Shown piece by piece: positions 62,106 through 64,000 of a stretch of DNA of 64,000 nt. The notes below the pieces were generated by a model that was not told where the DNA came from, did not search any database, and worked only from the letters and a program-made list of their open reading frames with translations. The translations under genes and the position numbers were made by a program. The stretch's first letter is position 1. Every line of letters begins with the position of its first letter. Origin of the DNA: Plectrocnemia conspersa (taxonomy: Eukaryota > Arthropoda > Insecta > Trichoptera > Polycentropodidae); the NCBI GenBank assembly GCA_009617715.1, contig VTFK01000008.1, positions 3,162,001 through 3,226,000 of the forward strand, given 5' to 3'.

Positions 62106-62932
62106 TATAAATTATAAATAACATAACAATAGAACGTGTGTCGAATAGGAAAGCTTAAGACAGGATACACATATATAAGTCCGCAGGAGGTTTAGAAAAC
62201 TAAACATTCTATTTTTATTTTTGCATATGTCTCGCCTTAGCACTACCCTTATCAAATATTTTAAGTATACAATATAAACCTAGATAAAAAATATATGTTT
62301 TCCTTAAAAATGTTGCGACTTTACCTGCGATTTTAGAATCTTAGATGGATTTAATTTCATAACGATAAACCGAGTCGTATCGAAGATCGGCTTGAACTCT
62401 TGCTAGACTTGGTTGCTTGGTATGAGTTAGCTGAACTCTCGTTTATTTCAAGTCAAAAGTTCTGTGACAAGTTTTGACTTCAATGTCTAAAGTTAGTTAT
62501 CGAATGAAGTGTTCTGTCATATATACTTCATAAAAAGTCCCAGTTCTTAATCATCGGATCAATTTTGACGATTCAAAGCGGAAACAGACTATTTGTTATT
62601 GTCTAACTCTAATATATGCATCGAATGATGGAAAAATCGGCAAATAACGTAATTATCATGAATATATAACCTGGAGTTTAACGAAGATATTTGGATACTG
62701 ACCTTTTTGTTGCCGATTTTTTTTGTGCTTTGAAACTGTTAATGTATACCGCCTAGTTGGTATTATCAACTTTTAGCAAATTTTTGCGATCAATTTCGAT
62801 AATTTCGAAAAGCAACTTTATGACGGCTCCTAATCGAGTTCACATATGATATTAATGACTCCTCAACCATTGAGTCTAATATTAAAAATATGTTGTTCTG
62901 TAAACTGTATCCAGTTTAGTTATTGATTTCAT
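62106..62932. other. Non-coding stretch
   Basis: No gene or repeat recognised. Confidence 0.5.
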
Positions 62933-63429
62933 CAGGGCTGTGGAGCCGTTGGAAATTTTTCCCGACTCCGACTCTGACTCCGAATTTAAAAAATTCGATA
63001 AGATAATCTTAAAATATTAAATTTAATTTTAAATTTAAATTTATTGATAATTTTTGGTTATTATACATATTAGAAATGTTGTCGAATTCTGAATTTTTAT
63101 GACAAGATGAGTCAGATGATGTGTTAGCGAATTAGGTATGAAAGTAATTAATAAATACATACTATTTCTAATACGCCAGATGTAAATATGACCAGTGTAG
63201 AAACATAACCTTGGATTAGTGCCGCGCCATTGTATGTGTCTATGTGTGACCACATCGGCCGTTATGTATTTGATTAAGTGCATACAATTTTTTGTTTACT
63301 TCATATTACCGACTTAAAACGCATAACACACGACGAACAATTAAATAAATATTGGTCGTGGTGAAATGGTTAAAAAGGAGTCGGAGTCCGTCGATTTTTT
63401 ACGACTTCGACTCTGACTCTACAGCCCTG
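62933..63429. mobile_element. hAT-like MITE (497 bp)
   Basis: The left end CAGGGCTGTGGAGCCG, then GACTCCGACTCTGACTCC, is mirrored at the right end (GGAGTCGGAGTCCG, then GACTCTGACTC and TACAGCCCTG). Termini starting CAGGG fit hAT-type elements. The 8-bp flanks (GATTTCAT and GAATTTAC) agree at only 5 of 8 positions, so a target duplication is not proven. It is non-autonomous; the 80-codon ORF inside has no transposase features. Confidence 0.8.
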
Positions 63430-64000
63430 GAATTTACCCGAATTCCGGGACCTAATAAAACATCCTTCGTAACATTTGATAGTCTTGATAAATTTACGTG
63501 ATTTTAGCGAATGGATTTTAAAGCGCCGTAATTGAGTTCTGAACTTCTTGGAATTTGAACCATTTTTATATTGATAGCTTTGGTTGACACTTGTGAGAAG
63601 TGAGGTTCCTCCGTGTATGTACTGAAAGCTGTAGTGATTGTGATTAAAAGTTATCCTGGTTTAAAAACTGGCATCTTAAACTATTTTAGGATAACTATTT
63701 TTTTAATTTTCTCAACTATCAGACTAATCTATTTCTGCATCGTTTCTTATACAACTTAAAGTAGCGAAAAGATTTCAAGGAGTCTTAATTGTTAAAATCA
63801 ACTAAATACCTTTGTTTATAATAATCTAACTAAAAGTTTTGCCGTAGAATCATAAATAAATCTGGATTTTTTGCTTTAGTAAAGAAAAGCCTGCCACTCA
63901 TTTATTTTATAGATATGTGCTGACAATAAAAAATTACACGGCAACACTGAAAGAAATTTTTCACCAGTCGTATAACTAATTAACAGTTTTATAAATCATG
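63430..64000. other. Non-coding stretch to the window end
   Basis: No gene or repeat recognised. Confidence 0.5.

Noticed and set aside
38036..64000. Search for the EcR zinc-finger or ligand-binding exons
   Set aside because: No frame with the expected CLVCGDRASGYHY or CEGCKGFF motifs was seen on the + strand. The next EcR exon probably lies beyond the window.
1..64000. CRISPR arrays, bacterial operons or integrated virus genes
   Set aside because: No regularly spaced repeats, no ribosome-binding-site/ORF clusters and no viral protein motifs were seen.

Overview
This window looks like nuclear DNA of an arthropod, most likely an insect: it is strongly AT-rich, has isolated exons with canonical GT/AG borders separated by many kilobases, and carries degraded DNA transposons, LINE fragments and a tRNA-derived SINE family. 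No operons, CRISPR arrays, rRNA genes or canonical tRNA genes are visible. The order cannot be fixed from the sequence; nothing specifically supports Lepidoptera or Diptera.

The one gene recognised is the ecdysone receptor. A GC-rich exon on the + strand (acceptor at 37591, ATG at 37657, donor at 38036) encodes 126 residues of an EcR-A-type N-terminus, with the A-box-like VKRPRTDDWL and the EcR hallmark SNGYSSPMSSGSYDPYSPNG. The exon also holds a 9-codon upstream ORF. No EcR DNA-binding or ligand-binding exon was seen downstream, so 38036-64000 is probably intron (at least 26 kb) and the sequence before 37592 is upstream intron, 5'UTR or promoter DNA. A second well-supported coding exon, of an unrecognised gene, lies on the - strand at 4387-4539: 51 codons, phase 0/0, good splice sites on both sides.

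Most other recognisable content is mobile DNA. 6862-7851 is an internally deleted Tigger/pogo element. 15509-16677 is a decayed hAT element with a ZBED5-like transposase pseudogene. Three ~1.08-1.1 kb non-autonomous elements with TAA target duplications (16678-17772, 31421-32509, 52992-54068) form one PIF/Harbinger-like family; the middle one is inserted in a SINE whose uninterrupted relative survives at 41.57 kb. 62933-63429 is a hAT-like MITE, and 51340-51640 is probably one end of a Tigger/mariner-type element. LINE reverse-transcriptase remnants lie on the - strand near 35.0-35.8, 45.2-46.2 and 49.0-49.2 kb. SINE copies or fragments lie near 2.0, 10.6, 25.5, 31.3/32.6, 35.9, 41.5, 42.0 and 44.9 kb. 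Three further dispersed repeat families (called X, Y and Z here) have two or three copies each.

Several GC-rich, exon-like or promoter-like blocks (3.93, 8.5, 13.3, 21.6, 25.0, 34.2, 44.1, 46.7, 58.3, 59.1 and 61.7 kb) remain unexplained. Most short ORFs in them overlap each other on both strands and look like by-products of higher GC content rather than genes.
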